Shown one piece after another: positions 18,501 through 26,627 of a stretch of DNA of 64,000 bases (the stretch's first letter is position 1; each line of letters opens with the position of its first letter). The position numbers were made by a program, and so were the translations under genes. Origin of the DNA: an uncultured bacterium. Its GTDB lineage: Bacteria > Cyanobacteriota > Vampirovibrionia > Gastranaerophilales > Gastranaerophilaceae. Where the stretch lies: the NCBI GenBank assembly GCA_902792085.1, contig CADAYE010000022.1:28537-92536 (forward strand). The letters run 5' to 3'. The notes under the pieces are model-generated. The model searched no databases and was not told where the DNA came from. It saw only the letters and a list, made by a program, of their open reading frames with translations.

Positions 18501-19502
18501 ATCAGAGAAGCTTTATCAAAACATCCCGATTATACTGTCGGAATACTTTTGAGAAACAATTATCAGGTTGAAGCATGGCAGAATTTGATTGAAAACGCAG
18601 GGTTTAAAGTCATTACACGAAATCAATGTCTTGCACAGAAATCTGTTTTCAGAGCAATTTTTGCCGTTATGAAAATTGTTCTTCACCCTTTTGATAACAA
18701 TATTTTGGGGCAAAATTACGATATTCTGTCAGAAACAGGCAGATACAAATACGGACTCGGCGAAGAAATTAAAAAGTATGAAAATCCTTTTATACAGTTA
18801 AATTGTGACAATTTGAACAACCAAAGTTTAGAACAGTTTTACTGGGATGTAAACTATTGGGTTTCACTTTGCGCCTTACCGCCAAATGAACTTGTCGTAA
18901 AAGTTGCACAGGATTTGGGAATTATGAAATCAGAAATTGACAAATCAAATATTCACCTGATTTCAACACTTATAAAACGAATTTGTATAAAAAACAATTC
19001 ACTTTCTTATGCAGTTGAAAGGCTTTCAGAACTGTCAAAACGCCCGAATTTGAGCGGGTTTAAGTTCTTTAGCGAAGAAGATGAAGACGATAAAAAATCC
19101 CTGCAGGGCAAAGTTCAGATTATGACTATGCACAAATCTAAAGGGGACGAGTTTAATCTTGTTTTCATGCCGGAAATGAGTGAAAAAAATCTTCCGCTCT
19201 CCATTGACTCTATAAACCTTAAAAATGCAGATTTTATTGAACAAATCAGATGTTTAAATCCCAATTACAAGAAAAAATCTGATTTTGAATTAAAAAAAGA
19301 AATTTTGGAAGAAAATTTAAGACTGCTGTATGTCGCAATAACAAGAGCAAAAAATCGTCTTTATATCTCTACAAGCACTAAAGAACAAACCCGTTACGGC
19401 AAAACAAAAAGTTCCGAACCGAGCATGATTTTTGATGAATTACTCACAGATTCCTCCCCTTGTGAGGGGAGGTCAGGAGGGGTGACAATTTATGAACACT
19501 AA
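15516..19502 (+). CDS. UvrD/AddA-like helicase with an N-terminal inactive helicase-like half
   Basis: About 1328 residues. The C-terminal half is a complete superfamily 1A helicase: ISAVPGAGKTTILLALIIKL is Walker A, YLIEDEAQDSSLIQQKL is motif II, MTMHKSKGDEFNLVFMP is motif V-like, and LRLLYVAITRAKNRLYIS is motif VI. The N-terminal half repeats the plan in decayed form: FIEGSLVSDKTDILIDKY sits where Walker A should be but lacks the Gly-Lys-Thr, and YLFIDDADECTPICIDF replaces motif II. This recalls AddB, an inactivated helicase, fused in front of AddA. The next gene, overlapping by 11 bases, encodes the Fe-S nuclease. Repeat-derived residues occur near 270-300 and at the C-terminus. Start is the ATG at 15516 with AAGGAG. 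Confidence 0.85.
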   Translation: MFIEGSLVSDKTDILIDKYAQLLNDGVSASEILVLVQNSTLKNEFTKKVLEKLDIDCIEKLQIHSFYSLVYNTVSDNWAFLEDRNVFDNPVILPNLSGLEISQFILKDILKEVQFKGYNSRMSLIQQIFRRYSLIIQNNLSQSEIDERAKILKEGFSDDASLAIKKLLRKTLELRGFDYLRQCLLFNFIYKNTSYFKDIKYLFIDDADECTPICIDFVEYLSMQLTEYFIAIDPLGSSRCGYLSADKNNYERLKRIFSNDLPSIACGDFPLKGGRNACDNLCPLQGENALQGQRGYAADKLFANVKDGEFNKLENFSYISFSKRSQMAQSVIDKINELIKNGTKACEISIISPVIDDMLKFTLKNNLKTTNPVFLTGSEKLIQNRLVLGTITVLKLNTELKNTLSEFDIRVILSEFLKIPVKYCQKILYQFEKTKELISYEFEDSEYTQKYSDFIKLIQTLSVSDKKISEQIINIYNELFTFEKFNKNEINKFNFFIKQIRDFEDIFGTEFNRRKTDIILQIENSVISENPYSVLEIEQNDLIISTPQKIIDNHIRTKYQFWLDISNSEWIKSDTGPLYNAWVFQKDWDKDTYTIDDNIKLSADKNARVLRKLSLCASEHIFCYSSLFDSNGVENYGGIEEYIITSNNGKSEDTTEQGFKITPRADQKPVLDYEKGYMGISAVPGAGKTTILLALIIKLLEIGINPENIFVLTYMDSAARNFRERIKNVRKNSSKLPNISTIHGLALRILKENGNYEKLGLNADFEICDDSQRGRILREISQKLGIEQKTAEEFDRAVSTFKMNGGILPKNITDKKLQKFATFYKFYIENLKEFNLIDYDDMLTGSVKLLEENPDIHAYYQNICQYLIEDEAQDSSLIQQKLITLLGGKYKNIIRCGDVNQSITATFSNADVEGFRKFITENYNVSMNCSQRCTKDVWELANRLVTISLADETTKNAFFKMFMQPVEGKNPVEKNAVISEIFDTSQEEKSHVLKIIREALSKHPDYTVGILLRNNYQVEAWQNLIENAGFKVITRNQCLAQKSVFRAIFAVMKIVLHPFDNNILGQNYDILSETGRYKYGLGEEIKKYENPFIQLNCDNLNNQSLEQFYWDVNYWVSLCALPPNELVVKVAQDLGIMKSEIDKSNIHLISTLIKRICIKNNSLSYAVERLSELSKRPNLSGFKFFSEEDEDDKKSLQGKVQIMTMHKSKGDEFNLVFMPEMSEKNLPLSIDSINLKNADFIEQIRCLNPNYKKKSDFELKKEILEENLRLLYVAITRAKNRLYISTSTKEQTRYGKTKSSEPSMIFDELLTDSSPCEGRSGGVTIYEH
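16303..16410 (+). repeat. Dispersed repeat embedded in frame in the helicase gene
   Basis: Contains CCCCCTAAAAGGGGG, TTTGCCCCCTGCAAGGGG and GGCAAAGGGGG. This is unlike the AT-rich coding DNA around it and is typical of the window's palindromic repeats. It adds about 35 residues (DLPSIACGDFPLKGG and on) to the inactive half without breaking the frame. Confidence 0.65.
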
Positions 19503-20199
19503 CTTTTCTCCAAACATGATAAAAACTTATCTGACATGCCCGAAAAAATACTATTTTCAATATGTTGAAAATATTAATGTGCCAAAATCCGCTCAGCCGT
19601 TTGAAAAAGGTAAAAAAATTCATGCACTTGCAAATTATTATCTTCAAAAAATTAAAATTGAGCGCATAGAAACCGCTTTAACAGATACGGAACGGAGAGT
19701 TTGGGAACTTTTAAAACAAAATCCGTTTTATAACAAAGATTATATCAAATCCGAATTTACACTAAGCATCAGATTGACCCCACACCCCAACACTCTTCCA
19801 AGGGAAAATGGAACTGCAGGCGAATTTGAGAGCCGTGCAAATGCGGGTGAGGGTTATTGGCTTGGAGGCAGACTGGATGCTCTGGTACATATAGATGAAA
19901 ATTATTATATACTTGATTACAAGACCGGTTCTATCCCCCAAAACCCCGAATTTGACCCTCAAACAATGATTTATTTGTTATGCGCAGACAGATTTTTGGC
20001 AGATTACAAATCCCTGTCATTTGTCTATATCGACCTTAAAAATCAACAAAATTATGTTATTGAATTTAATGAGCAATTAAAAACAAAATATGAAAATGAA
20101 TTAGTAAAAATTTGCAAAGATATAACTTCAGACACATTATTCAAGTGTAATACCAACTCATGTAAATACTGTGAATACCATAAAATATGCACTCATTAG
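19492..20199 (+). CDS. PD-(D/E)XK nuclease with Fe-S cysteines (AddB/Cas4/RecB type)
   Basis: 235 residues. GGRLDALVHI and YILDYKTGSIP give the RecB-family motifs II and III (Asp ... Asp-x-Lys). LTCPKKYYFQY near residue 16 supplies one Cys and FKCNTNSCKYCEYHKIC supplies three more at the end. This one-plus-three arrangement is the Fe-S cluster seen in AddB and Cas4. The ATG lies inside the last codons of the helicase, so the two are translationally coupled and probably form one helicase-nuclease for double-strand break processing. Residues about 97-122 (TPHPNTLPRENG and on) come from a dispersed repeat inserted in frame just before motif II. No cas1/cas2 is nearby, so a Cas4 role is unlikely. 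Confidence 0.85.
   Translation: MNTNFSPNMIKTYLTCPKKYYFQYVENINVPKSAQPFEKGKKIHALANYYLQKIKIERIETALTDTERRVWELLKQNPFYNKDYIKSEFTLSIRLTPHPNTLPRENGTAGEFESRANAGEGYWLGGRLDALVHIDENYYILDYKTGSIPQNPEFDPQTMIYLLCADRFLADYKSLSFVYIDLKNQQNYVIEFNEQLKTKYENELVKICKDITSDTLFKCNTNSCKYCEYHKICTH
19775..19860 (+). repeat. Dispersed repeat embedded in frame in the nuclease gene
   Basis: GACCCCACACCCCAACACTC, TTCCAAGGGAAAATGG and GCAAATGCGGGTGAGGG form a repeat of the same GC-rich, palindromic style as at 11.4 kb. It encodes about 26 to 28 residues and leaves the nuclease frame open. Confidence 0.65.
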
Positions 20200-20593
20200 C
20201 CTTTTGTAAACCTTTTGTTACAATTTTACAAATCATGTTAAAGTTCATGCCAAAACCTGCCGAATACATGTTTAGCGTAGAAATTACATGTTTTTAGAAA
20301 GGTAAAAGATGAAATACTGTGTAAGAGGTAAACCAGAATAATTGTCATCCTGAACTCGTTTCAGGATCTCCTATAAATTTGTTAATAGGAGATTTCGAAT
20401 CAAGTTTGGAATGACTAATTGAAAATCGACCTTGTAATATTTCTTTACATTCTGAAAATATACACTATATCTGGTTTTTAGATAAAAAGTATATAAAAAG
20501 TAAATATTCAAAGTCAATTTTTGAAAATAAAAAGTGTTTATAAGTTTATAGTGAATGATTGATTAATTTCGAATAGAAAGAAAGGATGACAAC
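20200..20593. other. Intergenic region with one palindromic repeat
   Basis: About 20341-20423 carries GTCATCCTGAACTCGTTTC with AGGATCTCCTATAAATTTG and ATAGGAGATTTCG, a hairpin repeat related to those at 26.3 and 42.0 kb. The remainder is AT-rich with no frame of note and probably holds the promoter of the next gene. Confidence 0.5.
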
Positions 20594-23101
20594 ATGAGTA
20601 CACAAGGAGTGGGTGCAATTCCCGTTACTGTTGGCGGCGTGCAGTACACAAACGCAAAAGAATTAGCGGATGCAATTCAAAATCGAAAAATTAAACCCGA
20701 AGATTTGCAAGCAGCACAAGAAGGCTTGGCAAAATTAGGTGGGGCACCTAAAAAAGATGTTGACAAAGGTGTTAGCGTACAAGCAAATCCTAATGACAGA
20801 CAACTAACAGACGAAGAAAAAAAGGCAAGAGAAGAATTTAACCAAGCACAACTTGCAGAAATTGAAAATGCTAAAAAACAGGTTAAAGCAAATGGTGTTA
20901 GAACAGAAGATGGGGAAATTGCTTCTCATGGAAATGGTTCTTACACTTTTGATATTCATATTTCAAGACAACATCGAAAAAAAATTACAAAAGATGATGA
21001 AAGAAAACGTCTTGCACGTTATTATGATGAAACTAACGGCGAATGGATTGAACTTGGGGAAAAATACCCGACCATGAAAGATGTCAGAGTCGCATTAAAG
21101 AAAAAAGAAGAAGAAATAAAAAATTTAAGAGATGAGTACGAAAGAGAAACTAAAAAATTGACCAAAGAGTGGAAAGACGGGCAGAAGAATTTGGCAAATG
21201 CACGCAGAGCACTTGCTAAAAGAGAAATGACACAAGCAGAATTTGATAAATTACAAGCAGAACAAGATGCATTAAGAGCAAGACGTGACCAAGCAAGATT
21301 AAACTTCTCCGATGCCAGATTGGAATATCAGGAAGTTCACACTGCTCACAGAGCTTCAAAACGTACAAATTTTATTAAAAATACAGGTGTTGGTTCTGAC
21401 AAACGCGCATATAACGACAACGTTGATGCACACAACAGATTATTGGATACAAGAGTATTTTATGACAAGGCAGATCTTGAAGCTGCAAAAAAATCACCTG
21501 AAAATAAAAACTTGAATTTGAATTTAGTAACAGCGGAAGACCAAAATGTAATCTACGAATTAGTTGCATTAGGTAAAAAATACTACGATAAATCAGATAG
21601 TTCACCACAAGAAAAAGCTATATGGGGTGAATTGGCAAACTTAATGAAAGATAAAAACGGTAAAGATATTCCGCTTGAACAAGTACCTCTTGAAAAAATT
21701 CAAGATGCATTGGTTGATATTACAGGCGGCGATATGCGACTTAATTACACAGAACAACAAATTCTTGAACAGGAAACCGGTTTATCAATGAGTAATATTA
21801 GAAGCGCATTCAAAGCATACGGTTTTGAAGCTCCTAATCCATTAGGGAAACGAATTGTAAACGGTATAAAAGAAGCAGCGCCAATTTTAGCAACAATGGG
21901 AGTAAGCTACTTATTAACAAGAACCAAATCAGGTGCTGAAGCAACAGCTACATCTGAAGATCACGCAGATGCTTATGCATCAGAATCAGTAACTGTAACT
22001 GAATCAGGTTCAGTTACAGCAACCTCACACGCAGAAGCATCCGTTCCTGGATATAAATTTGACTGGACTGATCCATACACCGGAGAAGAAATACATAAAC
22101 GAATTGGCGGTCAATTTGCAGAAGATACACAATCTGTAACTGAATACTATGAAGCAATTGCGACAGCAACAGCAAAAGCACACGCTCATGCAGATGCTTT
22201 TGCGACAGCAACAGCAGCATGTGAAGCAATTGCAACATTATCACCTGCAGGATTAATTGCGGCTCCTGCGTTGGCATTTTTGGCAGGATTTGCTAAGAAA
22301 CCTGCAGAAATAAGTGCAGCAGTTCAAGGCGCAAATAATGATAAATTATCAAAATTTGTAAAAATGTACAAAGGTCGCAAAAATGAAAATATAGGTAACC
22401 AAATTATACAAATGGCAGGACAGATTACAGGTGATAAAGCAATTGACAGAGCATTGATTGTTGCAGTTCTTGATCATGATATCGGTTCACAAAATACTGT
22501 ACCGACAACAAGAGAACTACGTAATGCACTGGGACATTTGGATGCTATTAAGGCTGAAGTTGATAAATTTAAACATCTTCCACCTGTAGACAATCCTGTA
22601 GACAATCCTGTAGATAATCCTGTTGACAATCCTGTAGATAATCCTGTAGACAATACTCCACTGGCGTGCGATGAAAAACCTACTACACAAAACATGGCAA
22701 TACAATTTACAAGACATGGCGGTGAAACATGGAATGAAATTGTTAAAGCAATGTATCCTGATTGCGTAGAAGCACATGGCTTGGATGCAGCGAGAACGGC
22801 TCTTAAACAGGCTGTTGCTAAACAAATGGGTATGTCTTGGAACCAGTTCAGAAAATTGACAGATGTTCCAAAATCATTCACTTATCCGCCAAAACTACTC
22901 GAATGTGATATAAACAGAAAAGGTGTAATTGTTACAAGAACAAATCTTGGTAATGGTAAATCGAATAACTTGTCTAGTGAAAGAGGTTATTGGAGAGCCC
23001 AAGATGGTTGCGATGCAAGTTTAGTTGCAGAGGGATCTACTGAAAAAGAAGCACTTGATAATTTGGCAGAACTAAAAGCCAAAAAAGGACAATTAAAATA
23101 A
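20594..23101 (+). CDS. Large coiled-coil protein with C-terminal LysM-like and PVDN-repeat regions, unknown function
   Basis: 835 residues, no N-terminal signal peptide. Residues about 155-250 are highly charged and helical (EEEIKNLRDEYERETKKLT), predicting a long coiled coil. Residues about 445-490 are Ala/Thr/Ser-rich with alternating small residues. Residues about 530-585 are Ala-rich and hydrophobic (ATLSPAGLIAAPALAFLAG) and could enter a membrane. PVDN is repeated six times near 663-687. GGETWNEIVKAMYPD and the following helix look like a weak LysM-type module. AAGGATG precedes the ATG. It stands alone with a strong terminator. I do not recognise the family; an envelope-spanning or surface role is a guess. 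Confidence 0.7.
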   Translation: MSTQGVGAIPVTVGGVQYTNAKELADAIQNRKIKPEDLQAAQEGLAKLGGAPKKDVDKGVSVQANPNDRQLTDEEKKAREEFNQAQLAEIENAKKQVKANGVRTEDGEIASHGNGSYTFDIHISRQHRKKITKDDERKRLARYYDETNGEWIELGEKYPTMKDVRVALKKKEEEIKNLRDEYERETKKLTKEWKDGQKNLANARRALAKREMTQAEFDKLQAEQDALRARRDQARLNFSDARLEYQEVHTAHRASKRTNFIKNTGVGSDKRAYNDNVDAHNRLLDTRVFYDKADLEAAKKSPENKNLNLNLVTAEDQNVIYELVALGKKYYDKSDSSPQEKAIWGELANLMKDKNGKDIPLEQVPLEKIQDALVDITGGDMRLNYTEQQILEQETGLSMSNIRSAFKAYGFEAPNPLGKRIVNGIKEAAPILATMGVSYLLTRTKSGAEATATSEDHADAYASESVTVTESGSVTATSHAEASVPGYKFDWTDPYTGEEIHKRIGGQFAEDTQSVTEYYEAIATATAKAHAHADAFATATAACEAIATLSPAGLIAAPALAFLAGFAKKPAEISAAVQGANNDKLSKFVKMYKGRKNENIGNQIIQMAGQITGDKAIDRALIVAVLDHDIGSQNTVPTTRELRNALGHLDAIKAEVDKFKHLPPVDNPVDNPVDNPVDNPVDNPVDNTPLACDEKPTTQNMAIQFTRHGGETWNEIVKAMYPDCVEAHGLDAARTALKQAVAKQMGMSWNQFRKLTDVPKSFTYPPKLLECDINRKGVIVTRTNLGNGKSNNLSSERGYWRAQDGCDASLVAEGSTEKEALDNLAELKAKKGQLK
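22584..22654 (+). repeat. 12-bp tandem repeat (PVDN units)
   Basis: Six imperfect copies of GTAGACAATCCT, in frame, encoding a Pro-Val-Asp-Asn linker. Third-position differences (GACAAT/GATAAT, GTA/GTT) show the copies are not all recent. Confidence 0.9.
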
Positions 23102-23126
23102 TAAGAACAATAATCTTGATAAAGGA

Positions 23127-23165
23127 GCAGACCGCAAAGAAAAATCTTTGCGGTCTGCTATTTAT
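23127..23165 (+). terminator. Strong terminator of the 835-residue protein gene
   Basis: Perfect 14-base stem GCAGACCGCAAAGA/TCTTTGCGGTCTGC with an AAAA loop, followed by TATTTATT. Confidence 0.9.
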
Positions 23166-23398
23166 TAATTCTTACCCTATGTAGGGCGAAAACTGATTGT
23201 AAAGTGTAGGTCGATGTAAAAATACCAACAATTATTTTTATACGATTCTTTTAAAACTAATCAGCCGAATTGCTTCTTTCCTCACACAAAACGATACTTA
23301 ATCGTTTTGTTCTGCAGAGTATTCGCAATTATGCATCAAATAATTATTTAGTACAAAACATGTAACTAATTACCTTAAATGTATAGCAACGACAAACA

Positions 23399-23728
23399 CT
23401 ATTTTGTTGCAAATTCCTGATGCATTTTTTCAAACATTTGTAATGTTTCTTCTTCGCTGTGATTTTGAGCGTATTTATCCATTGCTTCATTCAGTTCTGC
23501 GACAAGTTGCGGATGTTTTTGTAAAAACTTCAAATCTGTTTCGACAGAATCAGATGCAACCTGTGATTTCCCAAGTTCTGCAGCAGGCATATTTTTTAAA
23601 TCTTTAATCTCTTTTTGCTCAACAGGAGCAACAGGAGCATCAGCCTTTGCAGAAGTTTCTTCAACAGCCGGCATTTGCGGAATCCCTTTGAAATTTACAT
23701 TGTTTAGGTTGTTTTCAATTTCTCTCAT
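23399..23728 (-). CDS. Small lineage-type protein with N-terminal NFKG motif
   Basis: 109 residues: MREIENNLNNVNFKGIPQMP, a Pro/Ala/Val-rich flexible middle, then a charged helical C-terminus (ETDLKFLQKHPQLVAELNEA). The N-terminal ..NVNFKG.. resembles the starts of the proteins at 33.7, 39.1 and 48.2 kb (LFKG, SFGT, SFGH). This suggests a shared N-terminal signal or a common ancestor of the leader. Function unknown. Acidic and soluble, monocistronic by layout. Confidence 0.65.
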   Translation of the reverse strand: MREIENNLNNVNFKGIPQMPAVEETSAKADAPVAPVEQKEIKDLKNMPAAELGKSQVASDSVETDLKFLQKHPQLVAELNEAMDKYAQNHSEEETLQMFEKMHQEFATK

Positions 23729-23892
23729 AGTATCACCTGCTTTTCTTTAACTATCCATGTACAATCTTTGTTTATAAACCATCTTCACGAATTTTTTTGC
23801 TACTTCGTATCTAAAATTATTACAAAAATTTACATAAAATTAATTTCATGTTATTATGCATTATATATTATAAAGGGGTTTGAGGGCAACTT

Positions 23893-24984
23893 ATGAATTT
23901 TGAACAAATAGGAAAAAATCTGAATTCGTTTCTTACTTCGCCAAAAATTCTTGATAATTTGCCCGATATGTTCTTGTATCTTGATTCTGACGGCTTTATT
24001 AAAGAAGCAAATTTTAATGCAAGAAACAATTTAGGTGCTATTGAAAATATTACGATAAATGAACTTTTTAGTAATGGACTGAAAGCAGTAAGACAATCGG
24101 TTAAATATAAAAAAGCAGTTCTTGTAGAAACCAATACCCCAAACGAATTTCTTGAACTGACAGCATCTAAAATAGGCAGAGATTATTGCGTATGTATAAG
24201 AGATAATACAAAAATTATTAAAGATAATATTGAAAAAGACAATATAGAAAAATTTAATAATGAAAAAAATGCAATGATTTATAAACTTCAAAACGAATTC
24301 AGAGCGCCACTTAATTCAATGACAGGATTTTGTCAGGGACTTGTTGACGGAATAGCCGGAGAAGTATCCGAAAAACAATCCAAATATCTTAAAATTATTC
24401 AGTCTAATGCCAATGAATTAAATGAATTTACCGAAAAATTTATTGATTTCAGTTATGCAGAATCCCTGCAATATGAAAGCGAATACAAAAAATTTGATAT
24501 CATTTTGGAAATTAAAGATATTATCAAAGAATTTGAAAAAAATATTGATAAAGAAAAAATCAGTATCAATCTAATTTATGACGGTATTGAATCAAGAAAT
24601 GTTTATAATGATTTTAATGCCATAAAAAAATCAATCATAAATATTCTTGAATTGTCTTTAAAATCGACCGAAGTAGGTAATATTCAACTAATTTTGTCAA
24701 ACCCGAATGATGAAGAATACATTACATACGGACTTGATGAAAACAAAAAATATTTGCAAATAAAAATTATAGATGCAGGTACACCCGTTGCACCAAAGGA
24801 TTTACGCCAAATATGCAATCCTTATGCTCAACTTGAAAAAAATAAAAAACATATTGTAAAAAGTCTGCGACTTGGAATTATCAGCATACTAACCAAAAGA
24901 GCAAACGGGATTTTTAACATTAAATCAAACAATGGGAATGAATATAATGTAATTGTCCCGACTGAAAAGGAAGAAGATGAGTAA
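23893..24984 (+). CDS. PAS-like sensor with degenerate histidine-kinase domain
   Basis: 363 residues. Residues about 15-105 resemble a PAS domain ([20 protein letters not shown]). A helical dimerisation segment follows, where [16 protein letters not shown] aligns with the H-box but has Asn-134 where the phosphoacceptor His belongs. The ATP-binding half keeps a G1-like [10 protein letters not shown], but its N-box ([11 protein letters not shown]) lacks the key Asn. The G2 loop is reduced to KSLRLGIIS. It therefore looks like a pseudokinase that cannot autophosphorylate. GAGGG precedes the ATG. Its end overlaps the next gene, an ABC ATPase, by eight bases, so the two are made together. A role in sensing linked to transport is possible but inferred. 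Confidence 0.75.
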   Translation: MNFEQIGKNLNSFLTSPKILDNLPDMFLYLDSDGFIKEANFNARNNLGAIENITINELFSNGLKAVRQSVKYKKAVLVETNTPNEFLELTASKIGRDYCVCIRDNTKIIKDNIEKDNIEKFNNEKNAMIYKLQNEFRAPLNSMTGFCQGLVDGIAGEVSEKQSKYLKIIQSNANELNEFTEKFIDFSYAESLQYESEYKKFDIILEIKDIIKEFEKNIDKEKISINLIYDGIESRNVYNDFNAIKKSIINILELSLKSTEVGNIQLILSNPNDEEYITYGLDENKKYLQIKIIDAGTPVAPKDLRQICNPYAQLEKNKKHIVKSLRLGIISILTKRANGIFNIKSNNGNEYNVIVPTEKEEDE

Positions 24985-25975
24985 TGTAATTTTAAAAAAT
25001 GTCAAAAAAACTTATGACAACAATAAAGTAGTTATAAATAGCGTAAATTTAGAGATAAAAGATAAAGAATTTATAGTTCTTGTCGGGTCATCAGGCTGCG
25101 GGAAATCTACACTTTTACGAATGATAGCAGGATTAGAAAATATAACAGACGGCGAAATTTTTATCGGCGATAAAAAAGTCAATGATGTTCCGCCAAAAGA
25201 TAGAGATATCGCTTTTGTGTTCCAAAGTTATGCACTTTATCCTCACATGACGGTGCGAGAAAACATAGCATTCGGATTAAAAATGCGTAAAATTCCAAAA
25301 GCGGAAATTGAAAAAAAAGTGCAGGATGCCGCTCAAATCCTCAATTTGACCGAATATTTAGACCGCAAGCCAAAACAACTTTCAGGCGGTCAAAGACAAA
25401 GAGTTGCCTTAGGTCGTGCCATTGTCAGAAATCCGAAAGTTTTTCTTATGGATGAACCGTTATCAAACCTTGATGCAAAACTTCGTGTTCAGATGCGTTC
25501 TGAAATCAAAAAGTTGCACGAAAAATTGCAAACAACTTTTATCTATGTAACCCACGACCAAACAGAAGCACTCACTATGGGTGACAGAATAGTCTTACTA
25601 AATAATGGTGATATTCAGCAGGTTGACAGCCCCGATGAAGTTTATAACAACCCTAAAAACACTTTTGTAGCAGGGTTTATCGGGTCTCCGCAAATGAATT
25701 TTATTGACGGAAAAGATTTAGGGCTTGATGAAAATATTTTATACGGAATACGACCTGAAAAAATGGTCAAACCCAATGGTGATATAAAATTAACCGTTGA
25801 AGTTGATATATCAGAAATGCTTGGCAGTGAAAAAATCGCTTATTTTGATATTGGTACAAAACATTGTTCTGCGGTTTTGAGTTCGGATTATAATATCGGT
25901 AAAACACTTGACCTGTCAATAAATTCCGCTGATTTATACAAATTTGATAAACAAACAGGGGAAAGAATTTATTAA
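24977..25975 (+). CDS. Sugar ABC transporter ATPase (MalK/UgpC/MsmK type)
   Basis: 332 residues. [18 protein letters not shown] is Walker [16 protein letters not shown] the ABC signature, [14 protein letters not shown]alker B plus D-loop, and [15 protein letters not shown] the H-loop. After residue about 240 a short regulatory/TOBE region follows ([10 protein letters not shown]), as in the CUT1 group of ATPases that energise import of oligosaccharides, glycerol phosphate or polyols. I chose the ATG at 24977, inside the end of the pseudokinase gene. No permease genes are adjacent. The solute-binding protein at 27690-28853 may be its partner, with permeases elsewhere, or this is a shared multitask ATPase. 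Confidence 0.92.
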   Translation: MSNVILKNVKKTYDNNKVVINSVNLEIKDKEFIVLVGSSGCGKSTLLRMIAGLENITDGEIFIGDKKVNDVPPKDRDIAFVFQSYALYPHMTVRENIAFGLKMRKIPKAEIEKKVQDAAQILNLTEYLDRKPKQLSGGQRQRVALGRAIVRNPKVFLMDEPLSNLDAKLRVQMRSEIKKLHEKLQTTFIYVTHDQTEALTMGDRIVLLNNGDIQQVDSPDEVYNNPKNTFVAGFIGSPQMNFIDGKDLGLDENILYGIRPEKMVKPNGDIKLTVEVDISEMLGSEKIAYFDIGTKHCSAVLSSDYNIGKTLDLSINSADLYKFDKQTGERIY

Positions 25976-26477
25976 AAATAAAATTAATTATTAACCCTCG
26001 TTAGATCTTGTGTTGAGCAAGTATGCGTAACCTGCAAACTTACATTCAATCTCCCCTGCGGGGAGAAAAGTTATGTAGGGTGCGTTTATACGCACCAAAA
26101 ACCGGCGAAATAACTTTGTTCCTCCCCTTGGTAGGGGAGGTTAGGTGGGGTTTGGATTAATCAGAAAAAATAAATCAAATCAAAACCCATCCCTACCCCT
26201 TCCCTACTTAGAGGAGGAAAATTTAAAGGCGAAGTTGATACCTCCGCCATAAATTTTTTTTGTGTCAGGCAATTGCCTGACCTACAACTCTTATTGTGTC
26301 ATTCCGAATTTATTTCGGAATCTCCTACTGAACACTCCTAAATTTGATTAACAAGGAGATGCTGAAATGTGTCTGATATTATTTTTATTGAGGGTAAGCC
26401 CTATAAACAACACTTACTTTCCGTTCGCTGCGACTGTAAATCGTACCTGTACGAATGATGAAAGGAGGTGATGCAAG

Positions 26478-26549
26478 ATGGATTTCAGTGTAACTGAAAA
26501 AGCACTAATACTAATTTTACTAATAGTAATAGTGCTTAAATCCAACTAA
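26478..26549 (+). CDS. Tiny single-helix membrane peptide, type I toxin-like (copy 1)
   Basis: 23 residues: two short polar ends around ALILILLIVIVL, one transmembrane helix. AAAGGAGGTG ends nine bases before the ATG, an unusually strong ribosome site for this window. A structured terminator follows immediately. The paralogue at 42144 shares TEKAL.LILLI.I.L despite differing codons, which argues that the peptide itself is conserved. Such peptides are typical of type I toxins (for example the Ibs and Fst kinds) or small membrane regulators. An antisense RNA is not visible by eye. Confidence 0.6.
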   Translation: MDFSVTEKALILILLIVIVLKSN

Positions 26550-26550
26550 A

Positions 26551-26596
26551 GAGGGCTTTTAAAGAGGCAGGCGGCAACCTGCTTCGCCCTTTTCTT
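26551..26596 (+). terminator. Nested hairpin terminator after the tiny gene
   Basis: Outer stem GAGGGC/GCCC with inner hairpin GGCAGG...CCTGC and a T-rich tail. The same structure lies at 42219-42262. Confidence 0.75.
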
Positions 26597-26627
26597 TATT
26601 ATAAACTATTATTGTGCATTTTTCAAG

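Larger units (their letters stand above)
26048..26596 (+). repeat. Duplicated repeat block, copy 1 (with tiny ORF)
   Basis: From ATCTCCCCTGCGGGGAG to the terminator of the tiny gene, this block matches 41716-42262 in order and mostly in sequence. It includes the clustered palindromes, GTCAGGCAATTGCCTGAC, the hairpin GTCATTCCGAATTTATTTC with GGAATCTCC, and TTTCCGTTCGCTGCGACTG. Differences are small indels, including an extra segment near 26366-26396. It reads as one mobile or duplicated unit. Confidence 0.8.

Noticed and set aside
19492..20199. Cas4 nuclease
   Set aside because: The Fe-S and RecB motifs fit, but it is coupled to an AddA-like helicase and no cas1, cas2 or array is present.
22584..22654. 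Possible CRISPR-like array
   Set aside because: Units are 12 bases with no spacers and keep a reading frame, so they are a coding tandem repeat. No cas genes occur in the window.
22474..22881. Minus-strand open frame with TGLS repeats
   Set aside because: It is the reverse-strand shadow of the in-frame PVDN repeat in the 835-residue protein.
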